Origin: Cavia porcellus
Taxonomy: Eukaryota; Chordata; Mammalia; Rodentia; Caviidae
Length of the DNA: 64,000 bases
NCBI RefSeq assembly: GCF_034190915.1
Contig: NW_026947514.1
Location: 3,059,701-3,123,700, forward strand
Direction: 5' to 3'
Position numbers and translations under genes: made by a program. This document shows positions 21,495-33,986 of the stretch, in pieces (position 1 is the first letter of the stretch; each line of letters begins with the position of its first letter). The notes beneath the pieces are model-generated. The model saw only the letters and a list, made by a program, of their open reading frames with translations, searched no databases and had not been told where the DNA came from.

Positions 21495-24379
21495 TGCCTG
21501 TGTGGCTTATCACCCTCAGCTACCAAAGCAAATCTGCTCTGACCACCTCCTTCTCTTGGGCAGAGATTGAAGGGGGACTGGCTGGCCACAGCCTCTGCTA
21601 TAGGCTGTCGGGGCTGCACCTCCTTCTCCTTGGACCTGAGGTGGGAGAGAAGAAATAAAGACATGCATGAAAGAGACGAGGAAAATTGAAATTTTAAAAT
21701 TGTGCTAAAACAAAACAAAACACCCTGCTGCTTCAGAGGTTCAAGCATAAGCCTTGGTCAAAAACCCTCTGACTAATGGGTTGAGTGAGGTATTTCCCAA
21801 AGAGAGCGGACATGGTACCCCAGATGACACAGGGCTTGCGGTGCAGCCCTGTGGGGTCACAGGGTCCTTTCCACCTGGTGTTGTCCGAGGCCAGTCAGAG
21901 GAGCCTCTTTCCATCCTCACGTCTGGCAGTTCCCATCCGGAGTAACACCAAGAGAATCTGCTAGGGCGACCACCCCACGGCCTTATTTGTGTGAGTGGGA
22001 AATCAACCTGAGCATTTGGGATACAAAAGTCCCCTTTTCCTTAAACTCAGACTGCTTTGAGCCTTTCCACCACCCCTCTCACCCTGTAGAATGGATTTGT
22101 CTTCCACCTTCACTGAAGGAACAGCCTGGATTCCTTTGCCGGTGTCTGGCCCAGACCTAAGAATCCCTGTGGGACGCCCATCTGGGAACGTCCTCGCCCT
22201 GGGAAAAGGAGGCTGGGAGGGTGCTCCAGGACTAGTGCCTCCTCCGAGTACCATTCCCTTGGAGATTAAGGCTTCAACACGGGGATCTGGGGGGCTACAG
22301 AGTGTACCCATTATCAACAAGAGGATCAGAACCCTCCACAGTAGAACTGAACGAAAGCCACCTTGCCCAGTTAGGACCAAGTGGCCACAAGACAAGCAGA
22401 CATTCACTCCTCCAGGAGCCCAGGCCACCTTCTCTCCACGTCCACCTTGACATGGGCCGAGCTAGGAGGCCTTCTGTGGGCCAGGGGCACAGTCTTGCCA
22501 AGTTTCGACGTTATTGATTATCTCTTTGGTCCATGTTTATGGCATGGAATGTTTACACTCACTGTGTGGAGCTGGCACATATGCATGGCACACCTTAACT
22601 CCCTTCCCCGCCCTCTACATGGTGCCCCCTAGAGGACTGTGAGATGCTAAACCATCTACAAGGAGCTGGACAACCAGGAAAAGAGAAGCTTTAGATAATC
22701 ACATTTGCTGTCCACACCCTCCCCACTTCCTTGAGTTGTTAGGAAACCCTGACCTCTCATCCTGACCATGTGATTACTGCCGTAGGAAACTCAGCATTTC
22801 CCACGCCATCCTTCTTGACCTTGTCCTTTGACCTGAGTGACTCCAGGCTTCACCCTTGTCTTTGCCTTCTTTACTGCCAATAGCCCCGGCCCTCTGTACA
22901 CTGTCTCACATGGCAGGGCCACAGACACGGGGTCTGGGTGGATCTGGGCAGGAAAGGCATGGGATGTGATGTCCCCTGTGCTGGGGTGGGCAGCTCTGAG
23001 TGTGATGGGAGCTGGGTGCTCTGGGAACCCACGTGCTGCTGACGGCAGGCTGTGGCCAGGAGCCTGAAGGGCCAGTCCAGCAGTCATGGTGGCATTGTGA
23101 TGCAGTGGGCCCCAGAGGGAGAAGCCCGTGCTGGGCAGAAGCACCTCCAGGGCGGGGACAGTGTGGCTCTGGCTCAGGGACACAAATGTGGCCCCTGCCC
23201 ATCTCCAGGAAGCCAGGTGGCAGCCAAAGCTGTCCAGTCCAGTGGCTCAGTCGCAAGAGGCCTGCTCAGACCCAGACGCTCACCAGGGAAAATGCATTTT
23301 CTCATTGAATCTGAGTCCTAAATTTCACAGTGTAAACCTTTGTCAGGTCTGACCGCGTGCGTAGGCTCAGGCCTGCGAGTGATCTTTCCCTGTGTGTGTT
23401 TCCAGGCCAGCCCTGGGGGTCAGCACGCAGAGCCCGCGGGGGAAAGGAGGCTCTCTGGAATCCACGGTGGCGTGGGCAGACTCCAGGGAGCAGCCTGCTC
23501 TGATCCCACTGGGAATGGGCAGGGCTGTGGCCACCAGAAGGCTCACTGCGACCTGGCCTGAGAGTCCTATTCAAACGGACCCCGCGCCCCCGCAGCCTGC
23601 TCTGTTCCTTCTTCCACGCATGCACTGCCTCCAACCCAGCCTTTGCTGTTTGCTGGTTTCTTTTGTGTGTGCCTTACTTTCTGGTTCAGACAACACCGCT
23701 CTGCTCCAGCGTCCACAGTGGATTTTGTCGGGGCATCCAGAGTGCCGAGAGGTCTGTCCGAGACTCCACAACTGTTGGCAGCTCATCAATATTTGACAGT
23801 CAGTAAATATTTGATGAACTTTTACCTCTGGCCAAGATATAGTAACCAGAGGTAGGCTTACCCCCCCCCCCCGGAAGCATCTGAAAATCGGGGCTGAAAG
23901 CGTGAAATCAACAAGTTTTAGATGCTGGATGTCAGAGAGTTCGAGTCAGCTTGCGACGTGGGGAACAGACCATGCTAGCCTGGCTGTTACCCACTGGGGA
24001 GTCCCCAGGTCGGGGTGCAGGGAGACCGGGCCCCTGGAGCTCCCGAGCCGAGGAGGTGACACTGGGAGTTGGAGGAGTTAGCGGAGCTGGAGTCTGTAAG
24101 GCAGAAGATGGGACAAGAGAGGGCTAGAGGTGCAGAAAGGAAGCCCCAAAGGGGGCCCTGCAGAAGGCTGCTGGGCTTAGCAGCAGTGGAGAACAGAGGG
24201 ACAGAGGACCAGCCAAAGGACCGGCAGTGACAGCGTCCACCTTCCCCCCTCCCCCCGGGCAGGAAGCCACGCTGGATCCTCCCGGCCTGACCGCACCGTC
24301 TCATGGCTCAGGGGTGCTGGGGAGAAGACAGGACCTGGCAGAGCGGTGAAAGTCCTCTGGACCGAGTGATATTTTCATC
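21495..24379. other. Intergenic sequence with a C13 run
   Basis: Mostly GC-rich and unassigned. A pure C tract of about 13 lies at 23,861-23,873. No gene recognised. An A-rich 60-base patch at 21,650-21,720 could be a retroposon tail, but I cannot assign a body to it. Confidence 0.35.
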
Positions 24380-25500
24380 TGCCGAGGAAATGTTAAAAAC
24401 AAACCTCAAGTGAATCGAACTGTTTCCAAGTAACTTAACTGTGTGGGAGCTCAGTCAGCAATGTTTACAGGAGTATAAACATCTAGCACTAACAAGGGGA
24501 AGATCACAGTGTCTAGGACCTAATTAAAAGATTGTTCAGTAGGCGACAAAGCAGGAACGTGTGACACCTGAGTAGGAGAGAGCCCAGCTAATCAGGATCG
24601 ACTCAAAAACACTAGAAACCATAGAATTAGGAGACAGATGCAGAAACAGTCCTCAGAATTCTGTTCTCTGTGCTCAAGAAGCTCAAGGAAAGATTAATAA
24701 GGATGCTCAGCAGAGTTACATAATAAAAGGAGGCAGAAGCCAAGTTTCTGAGATTAAAAAATCCGCTGCCTGAGAGTGAGGGAAGACTAAATACCGTAGA
24801 AGAAAAGACTGTCTGTTTGAAGACACAGGAATAGAAAATAGGCAGTGTGCAAGTTGGAGGGAATGAAAGATGGGGAGAAGTGAAGAGGCCTTCAGGGAGC
24901 TGTGGGTGAGTGCCAGAGGCCCAGCGTCTGTGAAAACTGAGTCCCTGCAGTGGGATGAGGGGCGGCAGAGAAACAATCTGAAAACACAGCAGCTGAAACT
25001 TTTACAAATTTGATGAAGACTAAACACCCAGAGCCAAGGAGGGGAATGAAGCACATGAAGGTGACCCGAGCACACAGCGTGAAGAAAAGGATGCAGAGAC
25101 ACATCTAAGGGGAGTGCTGAAAACCAGACAGGACTCCAGGAGCAGCCTGAGGAGAGGCACCTGCTAGGCCCAGAGAGACGCAAGGAGAGAAGACAGCGGA
25201 CTTCTTATCCAACCCAGCAAATGAGAAGGCGATGGGAAGATGTCTATACTGAAAGAAAAACAGATCGACTTCTATACCCAGCAAAAATATCTTCCAAAAC
25301 ATAGCAAACTAAATATCCATGTAGATATGTGACAGCTGAAAGATTCTACAGTCATCAGATCACTCTGCAAGAAATGCTAAGGGTCGTTTTTCCACTGAAG
25401 GACAAGGAGACCAGACAGGTGTAGGGGTTTATGGGATAGAATTAGGAGCACTGGAAACGAGTGGGGTGGATATGTAGGACTTCTCCCCCTAAATTAAAAA
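24380..25500 (+). mobile_element. Old L1 fragment, ORF1/inter-ORF region, sense
   Basis: A-rich text with phrases typical of the L1 segment upstream of ORF2 ('gacatagcaaactaaatatcc'-like and 'ttatccaacccagcaaatgagaagg', 'tatacccagcaaaaatatcttccaaaa'). It is non-coding, highly diverged and lacks the ORF2 part. The end points are approximate. Confidence 0.55.
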
Positions 25501-27284
25501 CACTTCCTTAAAAGCAAAGTTTGAGCTTCTTAGTGCTGGAAGGGTGGTTGTTGGCACTGGAGGACCTGACCACAGTGTCTATCCTGCAAGCTGTGAGTGT
25601 AATGGGGTTATCACCGCGTTCCTGGGACTTCTGGCCTGTGGTCCTCTGAGGACAAGGTGACACATGAACAGACTTCGTGGAGGTCAACTCCTCTCCAAAG
25701 GAGCCTTTGATTCCAGTGCTCTAGGCCTGAAAAGTCCCAGCAGCTGGTTTGACTGTGGGGTGGAAAGGGATGGGCATGGTATAGAAGTCTTCTTTGAGGG
25801 CTCGGCCTGGGATTGCTATTGTGTGGCCTTAAGGGAGCCACTGTCTAGGAACTAAAACAACCCTCCCCTGAGGAAACTTCCTCACCAACTGAGTCTGGAG
25901 GCAGTGGCGTGAGAAGCTGGAAACTGGCCTCGGAGGCTGGACAGGTGCACCAGGTGCAGCAGTGCAGGAGAGAAGAGTGGCCCCTTCAGCTCCTGGAGAC
26001 GAGGGGGCCCTCCCGCAAGCCCTGCTCTTCTGGGGCTGTGCTATGCAGATTCTAAGGGTCCGGAGGCCCTATAAGCTGGACCCCTACAGGACAGGGTGGG
26101 GTGGCAGCTGCCTCCCCATGTCCTCCTCTTACCCTGCCATCCACGTAACTCAGCTGCAGAACGGGCTTGTCCTGGCCATGCAGCCCTGCTGCTGAGGGGC
26201 AAACAGGCACTGCCCTATTCTGTGTGGCAGGCAACCGGGGTTAGCAGACCAGGGTTGAACAGTCAACCTGACCTCAATGCTCGGCCTGTGGAACTCTCCG
26301 CTGCCCTTGTCCCTTGCTAGCTGGATCCTGCTGGCGACTTGACCCAGTCTGCATCGGGTCTGCATCTCATACCGGGGCTTGACGGTGCTGCCCTTCCATG
26401 AGAAGCACACGTGTCAGGGAGAGATGATGTCTTCCGTGTGTCTCCAGTGAGCGGGGCCTCGGACACTGGTTGTACCATAAACGGAGATTTTATAGATTCA
26501 GCTTCCTCCTGGACAGCTGCACTCCCACAGAGACTGGATCTTTTACTGAGCTCTGCAGTTGTCAATTTAAGAAATGGTTTGTGACAAGGAATGTCATCAT
26601 TTCCAAGTGTCAAGAAGCCGAAGCCATTATGGGGAGGTTTCTGTAATAACTTTCATCTTGCTTGGGCTGTATTTTTGAGCCAGGTGATGTTGATGTGAGG
26701 CCAGTGAGGGAGCTCTGGTCCTCCATAGGGACAGCAGGCTGGCTGCACTGCTGCCTTTGTTCAGGAAGGGACAGGGCCATCTCTCCATCCTGCCCCAAAG
26801 ACCTATGGACAGTTACAGCTATGCTGAATTCCAACAATCGATTCCCTGTGGACCCCATAATCAACCCTGTTCTAAGCACCAAACCTCTGCCCCTCAGCTT
26901 GGCTTCAGGCTCCCTGGGGCGCACCTGCTTTGCTGTCCCCAGGGGGCCTGTTTTTCTGCTGGGTTCAGGTCAGCCAGCACCGGAAGCGGGTGCCTTCAGG
27001 GCTAGGATTTTCTACATGTAGGTCAGACAATGCCTGATTGGGTCCAGAGAGTCATTTTAGTGAACCATTAATATTTTTTAAAGAAATAAGCAAAATATAC
27101 CAATTAGAGGGCCCCTGAAGCAATTGTCACTGTGTGATGGAGCCTTTGCTCTGTGCATGTTACAGTCTAGATTAAAAAGAAAGATCACCCAGAGCCTCTT
27201 CTGTGCAGGAGATGACTGGGTGATGGGCTGCTGGTTCATCAGTGGATCACCCATGGATGACCTTAGTCCCTGAAGGTGGTGGCC
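25501..27284. other. Unassigned intergenic sequence
   Basis: Moderate-to-high GC. I could not assign a repeat family or gene. Some text near 26,400-26,700 reads like an ancient LTR element internal region, but I see no diagnostic motif. Confidence 0.3.
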
Positions 27285-27510
27285 GGGGACACAGGGCTGG
27301 ACCAGGAAGGGTCCCTGGCTCTTCCCTTCTCTCTCTGCTTCTAAGGTGTGCTCTGTTTTTCTCCACCCAGGCCCCTATGCAGTGTCCTTTCTGCCTAGGA
27401 GCCAGCCAATCATGGGCCCAAAGTGGAAGCCAAGCAAGCCCTCAAATCTTTTAAGTTGTGGGTGCCAAGTGTTTGGTTCCAGGGACAGGAACGTGAAAAG
27501 GGGAACACGC
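27285..27510 (+). mobile_element. MaLR-type LTR fragment, sense
   Basis: It shares 'cttcccttctctctctgcttct', 'tttctgcctaggagccagccaatcatgg' and 'tcttttaagttgtgggtgccaagtgttt' with the split LTR at 7,592-8,325. It is uninterrupted, so it serves as the reference for that nesting. Confidence 0.55.
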
Positions 27511-28315
27511 AGCGTGAGTGAATGCAGGTGTCTTGGGAGTGTGAGGGTGGGGTCCTGGCTCTCAGAGGTGCAGGAAAATTAGCTGGACTCTGTCTCCAGG
27601 ACACCTCAAGGCAAGGCACAGAGAGATTTGAGGCCGGAAGCACTCTGGGGTCCTGATTGCTCGTTTGCCTCAGGCCGTGCATGCAGTGTGTTCTGCCTCC
27701 AGACGCACCTCTTGGGGATCCAGGACTCAATCCCTGTCCGAGGCAGGCAGGAAACGGCCAAGAAGACAGCAGAGGCACCCCAAAATCCTCTCCTTGAAAA
27801 CAGTGAGATAACTAGCAAGAGTTAGCAGCATCAACTATTTTAGAATTCTGGAAATTGACCAAAGGTCAGAAGCGATTCTAGAAACTATTATTCATCTTGA
27901 AAAGAACGGACTTTAAGCATTTTAACTCAGTCTGTTCTCCTGCCTCTTTCTTCCTTGCCGTGGTAGCCTTGAAATCCAGCACCCACAACCATGGAGGACT
28001 CTGTAAGGGATACGGGAGGGTGGCAGCCAGCAGAAGGGCCATGGACAGGATCCCTTTCAGGTGTCCATGGCCACAGAACTGCTGTCACTTGACCATCTGA
28101 TGCTTTGTGAAACATTTCACGTGGAAAGCATTTTACCTCCCCAATTTGGAGTTGAGTGTTTTGATACCAAACAGAAAGCATTTTCCTTGGGCACTTCCTG
28201 AAAACATGTGTAAGTACGTTTTCATACTGGGGAAAGCCTCGAGGCTGTGTGGAACTAGAGAGCAAAGGCCAAGCCAGAATTGTCCGCCACCTGATTGGAT
28301 GTTTAAAATAAGAAA
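27511..28315. other. Intergenic sequence, nothing recognised
   Basis: No gene or repeat recognised. Confidence 0.35.
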
Positions 28316-28470
28316 GGTGCCGGGGTGGTGATGCACACCTATAATCCCAGCACTTGGGAGGCTGAGGCAGGAGGATTGATACAAGTTTGAGACCAGTCTG
28401 GACAACACAGTGAGTTCAAGGCCAGCCTCAACTGCATAGCGAAACCCTGTCTCAAAAAGAGGAAAAATAA
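28316..28470 (+). repeat. B1-type SINE with internal duplication
   Basis: A well-preserved B1: 'gtgatgcacacctataatcccagcacttgggaggctgaggcaggagg', then two successive 'gtttgagaccagtctggacaacacagtg' and 'gagttcaaggccagcctcaactgcatag' units, then 'gaaaccctgtctcaaaaag' and an A-rich tail. The doubled middle unit resembles the one at 5,590. Confidence 0.9.
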
Positions 28471-28569
28471 AATAATGCAATGTTCTTTTAACTTGTTTAT
28501 CAGAGAAGGGTGTATGTAGGGGCACACTTACAGCTGTAAATACCAGCCATAAGAAAGACGATTCCATGT

Positions 28570-30415
28570 CAGTAACCTAAACTTCAGTCTTAGAAAGTAC
28601 TAAAGGAGGATTAAAGGGGACCTGAGAAAGGAAAGGACGCATAGAATCAGAATTAGAGGTGCAATTATGAAATAGAAAATAGAAGACTACAAAAAGCCAA
28701 TGAAACCAAAGTTGGTTCCTTTTGAAGTTTAACAAACTGACTACCTTTTAGTAAGACTCACAAAGAGAAAAAGAGAGAAGACCCAGCACTAACGGAGAAA
28801 TCAAGGAGAAGACCTGAATACTAACCTTATAAAACTGAGAAAATGGGAAGAGAATACCATGAACAATCAACCAGATGCCACAGGTTGATGACCTAAGCAA
28901 AAGGTACAAATCATTAGAAAGACATGAATCTCTGAGACTGATTCAGGAAAAAATAGAATATCTGAGCAAACCTATAAAAATAAAGGTATTGTATTCATAA
29001 CAGTAATAATGAGAGAAATACACCTCTCACAAAGAAAACTCAGGACCAGATGGCTTCACTGGTTAATTCTACCGAAAGCTCAAAGAAGAATTAAAATGTC
29101 AACCGCTACCAAACCTTACAAAAGCAGAACAGGAATGAACTACAGCAAACATATTTCATGTATTGCTGTGATACCAAAGCCAAACAAAAAAACATAACAA
29201 CAAAATAAATGGCCCAAAGTTATGGATATAGACACAAAGGTCCTCCACAAAACACTAGCAACTGGAATCCAACAGTATATAAAAAGATAACACACAAGGA
29301 CAATGTGAGATTTATCCAAGGAATGCAGAGTTGCTTTAACAGCCAAAAGCTGTTCAATGTAATGCATCGTATTAACAGAACAAAGGAGAAAAGCACTTGA
29401 TCATTGCACAGATACCCAAAAGAACCTGGCAAAATCCTAAAGCCCTTTCAAAATCCTTGTTTCATATTGTTTTATTCAATGTATTGAAATAGAACAGTAT
29501 TTTCTCACATTAATAAACTGCTATAAAACTCCACAGCTCACATCATGTTTAATAATGAAAAACTGAATGCTTTTCCCTTAAGGTCAGACATAATACAAAA
29601 ATGCTTATTCTCTTCACTTCCACTCAGCATTGCATGAAGTGGAATATGGGCATTCTGATTGGCAAGGAAAAACTATCTGCATTTACAAATTACATGATTC
29701 TATGTCTAGAAAATCCTTGGAGGAACCATACATACTCACAACTGGGTCTAATAAAAAATTCCAGCAAGATCATAGGATAAAAAATTAATCTACACAAATC
29801 CATCATGTTTCTGTATCGTAACAGTGAATAAACCAAAAATGGAATTAAGAAAACAATTCCACTTATAATAGTACTGAAAGGTTACAACACATATAAATAA
29901 ATGTAACAAAAGAAGTGTAAGGTCTGTTTCTTGAAAAGCACAAAACATCATTGAAAAAGAATTTACAGAAGTCCTAAATAAATGGAAAGACATTCTTTTT
30001 AAATCTGTAGATTAGAAAAGTTAATAACATTAAAATGGCAACACTCCCCAAACAGATGTAGGTTTAATGCAGTGTCTTTCAGAATCCCATGGGGATCACT
30101 GATGATATTGACAAGCTGGGCTTAAAAATTATATGGAAATACAAGAGCCAGAATAGCCCCCCAAATGCTTGAAAATAAAGTAGGAGAATTCATATTACCC
30201 TGATTTCAAAACTTACTGCAAAGCTACAGTAACCAAGTGTGGTCCTGGAATAAGAACGGACATTGGATTACTAACATGGTTCCGAGAGCCCAGAAGTTAA
30301 CGCTTACGTTCGTGACTTTTAAGAAAGGCATCAGGAGGTTTCAATGGGGTGAAGAATGATCTTTTCAGCAACTGCTGCTGACAGGGCAGATGTGCTTTTA
30401 CACAAGCTCCACAGC
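28570..30415 (+). mobile_element. Degenerate L1 ORF2 fragment, sense
   Basis: Sense L1 ORF2 text follows the order of the reverse transcriptase domain. It includes 'gaaaactcaggaccagatggcttcactgg' near 29,035, an FIQGMQ-type motif near 29,315 and 'tttcaatggggtgaagaatgatcttttcagcaa' near 30,340. Stops are frequent, so it is dead. Confidence 0.8.
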
Positions 30416-30640
30416 ACAGACAGGTGAGAGGCTGGAGCACCGTGTGCACATGGGTGTGAGAAGCACACACACAGCAGGGAAGAAGGGTTTCCCTCATCCT
30501 CCAAGTCCACGCGGTGCAGCGCTCGGGCATTCGCTCGGGCAGTGAGTTCTGTGGGATAAAAGGGAGCAAAGTGAACGTCCAGTTTCCCTGGGTTTCCCAA
30601 AGGAAGCAAGATGAGAGACTCATCAACTATCAGGGAGCCT
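30416..30640. other. Unassigned stretch between L1 pieces
   Basis: GC-richer DNA that interrupts the L1 series. No family recognised. Confidence 0.3.
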
Positions 30641-31345
30641 TCCTAAAGCTGTAGCAGGTTCCCCTCAGCAATCTTGTGGCACAGGAAATTGCGGAGTGAC
30701 ATATTCAAAGCACGAAAGAGAAAAAGTGCCAATCAAGAATACCACATCCAGCCCAGTTTTAAAATGAAGATAAGATTTGTGCTTGTTTCCCAGATGAACG
30801 TAGACTGAGGGAGACAGTGACCTTGTAGGAGTCCCCAGGGCAGGGACTTCAGGTACAGTGCCGCAACGCCTAACTGCGGCTCAAAGGGAGATGCAGGTTA
30901 AATCTTACTGGCAGAGACAAATCTGTAGACAAGTATGAATAAGGGAATCCTGGATGAGAGCACAGGCAAGACTTCCAATCCTCCCTCCTGTAAAAGGGAA
31001 AAGGAAAACATGTTAAGCAAAATTACTACCACAAAAATTGTTAAAGGATACACAGTACAACAAGTAATTCCGACACTACCCAGAATTTTATCATAACAAA
31101 GTGTACAGCACCCACTTATGAACAGTCAAGGTGAGAACGTTCACAGCGTACTGTGCGAGACGGTGTTCGCTGGATACGGCGTTTCCACTCACACACCGCA
31201 TCCCAGGGTAGAACTCTTCCATCAGTTGAGGACCACTGCATATGTATGGGGGAACCCCAAATTAAAGAACCGTTATTATTAATATTTTTGGTATATGATT
31301 GAGGCCAAGTTGTTTTGGTTTAAAATAAACTGTTTTAACTACAAG
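30641..31345 (+). mobile_element. L1 segment upstream of ORF2, sense
   Basis: It contains 'gtgccaatcaagaataccacatccagcccagttttaaaatgaag' and 'gcttgtttcccagatgaacgtagactgaggg', which correspond to the L1 inter-ORF region also seen at 10,800. With the ORF2 pieces from 31,810 it probably belongs to one L1 copy that was later split. Confidence 0.6.
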
Positions 31346-31479
31346 GGTTTTGTGCAACACTCATGCTAACCATAAAGAAAAGCTTACGGTAAATACCAAG
31401 AAGAGAAAAACTGAAGGATGCATTACCATCAAACCGTCAGATAACAAAGGAAGTTGGCAAGGGAGAAAAAGAAAACCAC

Positions 31480-31797
31480 GGTTATGTTTGGGTTTTAAAT
31501 GCCCCGCAAAGGCTCACTTGCTTGAAGGCTTTGTCACCAGCCTGTGTGTGGCGCCTTAGGGGCTGGGCTGGAGGAGGGAGGGAGGTCGTCGCCGTGCCCT
31601 TGAAGGGGAAGCTGGGAGCCTGGCCTCTCCATTTTGTTTCTGGCCACCATGAGGTGAGCAGGCTTCCCCGGCCCGTCACAGGGCTGGGCCGGGCCCGGGC
31701 TGGCTCCTCAGGAACCCAGAGTGAGCGTGGATGTTTTCTTCTTGTAAGTTGATGACTTCAGGTATTTTATCACAGTGCTTGAAGGCTGATCAATGCA
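31480..31797 (+). mobile_element. MaLR (MT-like) solo LTR inserted in L1
   Basis: The order 'gttatgtttgggttttaaatgccccgcaaaggctcac', 'gccaccatgaggtgagcaggcttcc', 'taagttgatgacttcaggtattttatcacagtg' and the end 'ggctgatcaatgca' is that of a MaLR LTR of about 320 bases. It separates two L1 pieces. Confidence 0.7.
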
Positions 31798-31809
31798 GTT
31801 AACAGAGGG

Positions 31810-33542
31810 GCACATGTGAGTCCTTACCTGACACTAGCTATTTAAGTGTAACAAGGTAAAGCTCTTTAATAGAAAGACAAAGTCACTGAATGACTTTTCT
31901 ACAAGTCTGTTGCTATCTGTGACAGTTGTAGCTTAGAGTTATGGGTCTGCAGAAACCTAATGTGAATGGGTGTCAAAAAGATGATTTATAGAAATGGTAA
32001 CCAAAAGGTGGCTCTACTTATATAAAGTAGACTTTAAGTAAAAATAGTTCATTATAAAATGAGAGACAGAGAGAGTGACACACACACATACACACATACA
32101 CAGAGAGAGAGAAAGAGAGAGAGAGAGACAGAGAGAGCGAGAGAGAGAGAACCAACATCAGACGACCTGAACATATAAAACAAAGACTGATAATCTAAAG
32201 GGAAAGAGGCAGCATACAGAAATCGCACAAGACTTCAGGACCACATTTTCAATAATGACTGGATTTTGTAGACAAAAAACAATAAAGATTATAGACCAAA
32301 GAGATCTAAACAGATTTTCCTGAACCTTCTAACCTCCACCAGCAGTGCACAGGAGACAGGCCCAGACCGCATCACAGTTTAGGTCACAAAAGAAGCAGTC
32401 TTAAGAAACCTAAGAGCCGAAGCCATTCCAAGGTTCTTTTCTGACCACAGAATAAAACCAGCATCAGTGACAGAACGAAAATGAAAAAAATATTTTCACA
32501 AATATATTGAAATTAAACAGTGTTCTCTTGAACATCCTCTGGGCCAAATGAAAATTCAAAAGGGAAATTAGAAAATATCTTGAAGCAAATGAAAATGAAA
32601 ATAACAAAACTTATGAGACACTATGAAAAGTGGCTTAAAGTCGTAGATGCTTATATTAAAAAAGAAGAGAGCTCTGAAACAACCCAATTCTGCAGCTTGA
32701 GAAATGAGAAAAAGCAGACACTGAGTCCAAAGGTAGTGAAAGAAATAACACAGGTCAGGGCAGACATAAAGGAAATAGAGGATAGAAAAGAGCAGGAAAA
32801 TTAAAAGCACCAGGAGTTTGGTTTTTTGAATGCATATAAAATTAACAAATCCTTAGACTAAGAAAAAGAGAGAAGAATCAAATGAAATCAGAAATGGGAG
32901 AGGAAACTTTATTATTGTCACCAAAAGGAAAGAACGCACAATAGGAAACTCTTATGATAATTACATGCTAATATATATGGTAATGTACAAGTGAATGAAT
33001 TCCTGAAATATACAATCTACCAAGACTGAATTAAAGGGAAATAGAAGGCTCGGGCAGGCAAATAAGGAGTTAGTGTCAGTAGAAAGGGTTAGAATCAGTA
33101 AACAGAAATCTCCTGAACAAGAAAAGCCCAAAAATAAATGGCTTCACAAATGATACCTACCAAACATTGAAAGAAAAATTTATACTAATCCTTCCTAAAC
33201 TCTCCATGAAAACAGAAGAGGGAATCTTTCCAAACTCAATTTATGTCAGCATTACCCTCATCCCAAAGCCAGACCAGAGCACAACAGGAACAAAACTATA
33301 GGTCAATACCTCCAATAAACACATGCACTAGAATCCTCAAGAAAATAGTAGCAAACTTAATTCAACAGCACCTTGAAAGAATTACATTCCATGACCAAGT
33401 GGGATTGGCCCTAGGCTCATGAATGATTCCATATGTAAGTCATCACTATGACAAAGCACAGAAACAGAGAATTAGAATGAGTTGATGATCTCAATAAGTG
33501 CAGGAAAAAATATTTGACAAAATTTAACGCCCTTTTTGATGA
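31810..33542 (+). mobile_element. Degenerate L1 ORF2, sense, 5' part
   Basis: The pieces correspond to the ORF2 endonuclease end and the start of reverse transcriptase. A 74-codon fragment at 32,580-32,804 matches the linker segment between these domains, and 'attccatgaccaagtgggattggccctaggctc' at 33,385-33,418 marks the RT core. A CA/GA microsatellite and later insertions interrupt it. Confidence 0.8.
32060..32152. repeat. (GA)n/(CA)n microsatellite inside L1
   Basis: Compound simple repeat: 'gagagacagagagagtg', then CACACACATA units, then about 50 bases of GA. Confidence 0.9.
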
Positions 33543-33730
33543 ACTAAGATCAAAAAGAACAGCTTGTGCTGTCATTGTTTGATTGATCACTTTTGTGTCT
33601 AGATTTTGCAACCTGAGCAATTAGTTCTGAGATAACAATGTACAATATATTAACTACTGTTAATTCCCTACTTTTTTTGAAATTTTGTATAATGGCTATC
33701 CTTTTTTTCTGTTTCACTTTTTAAAATAAA
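33543..33730 (+). mobile_element. Short retroposed insert of unknown source in L1
   Basis: About 190 bases interrupt an L1 ORF2 sentence. The L1 text 'aaatttaacgccctttttgatga' stands before it and a similar copy, 'aaattaacaccttttcatgag', after it, as a diverged target duplication. The insert ends in a T-rich stretch, an AATAAA and an A-run, as a processed retrocopy or SINE would. I cannot name the source. Its text looks like the 3' untranslated end of an mRNA. Confidence 0.5.
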
Positions 33731-33942
33731 AAAAATTAACACCTTTTCATGAGAAAATCTCTCAACAAGTTAAGTGTAGGAGGAATTTATAAACACCAGG
33801 CCACAGAAGAAAATCCTACTGATAATAATACAGTAAGTGACAAAACCCTGGGAACTTTTCCTCTAAGATGTAAGACATGGCAAGGTGCCCACTGTGACCT
33901 CTTCTATTCACTATCATGATAGAAATCCTAGCCAGAGAATTC

Positions 33943-33986
<44 letters not shown>

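Noticed and set aside
26430..27060. Possible ERV internal region
   Set aside because: Impression only. No primer site, protease, polymerase or LTR pair was found, so it is left unassigned.
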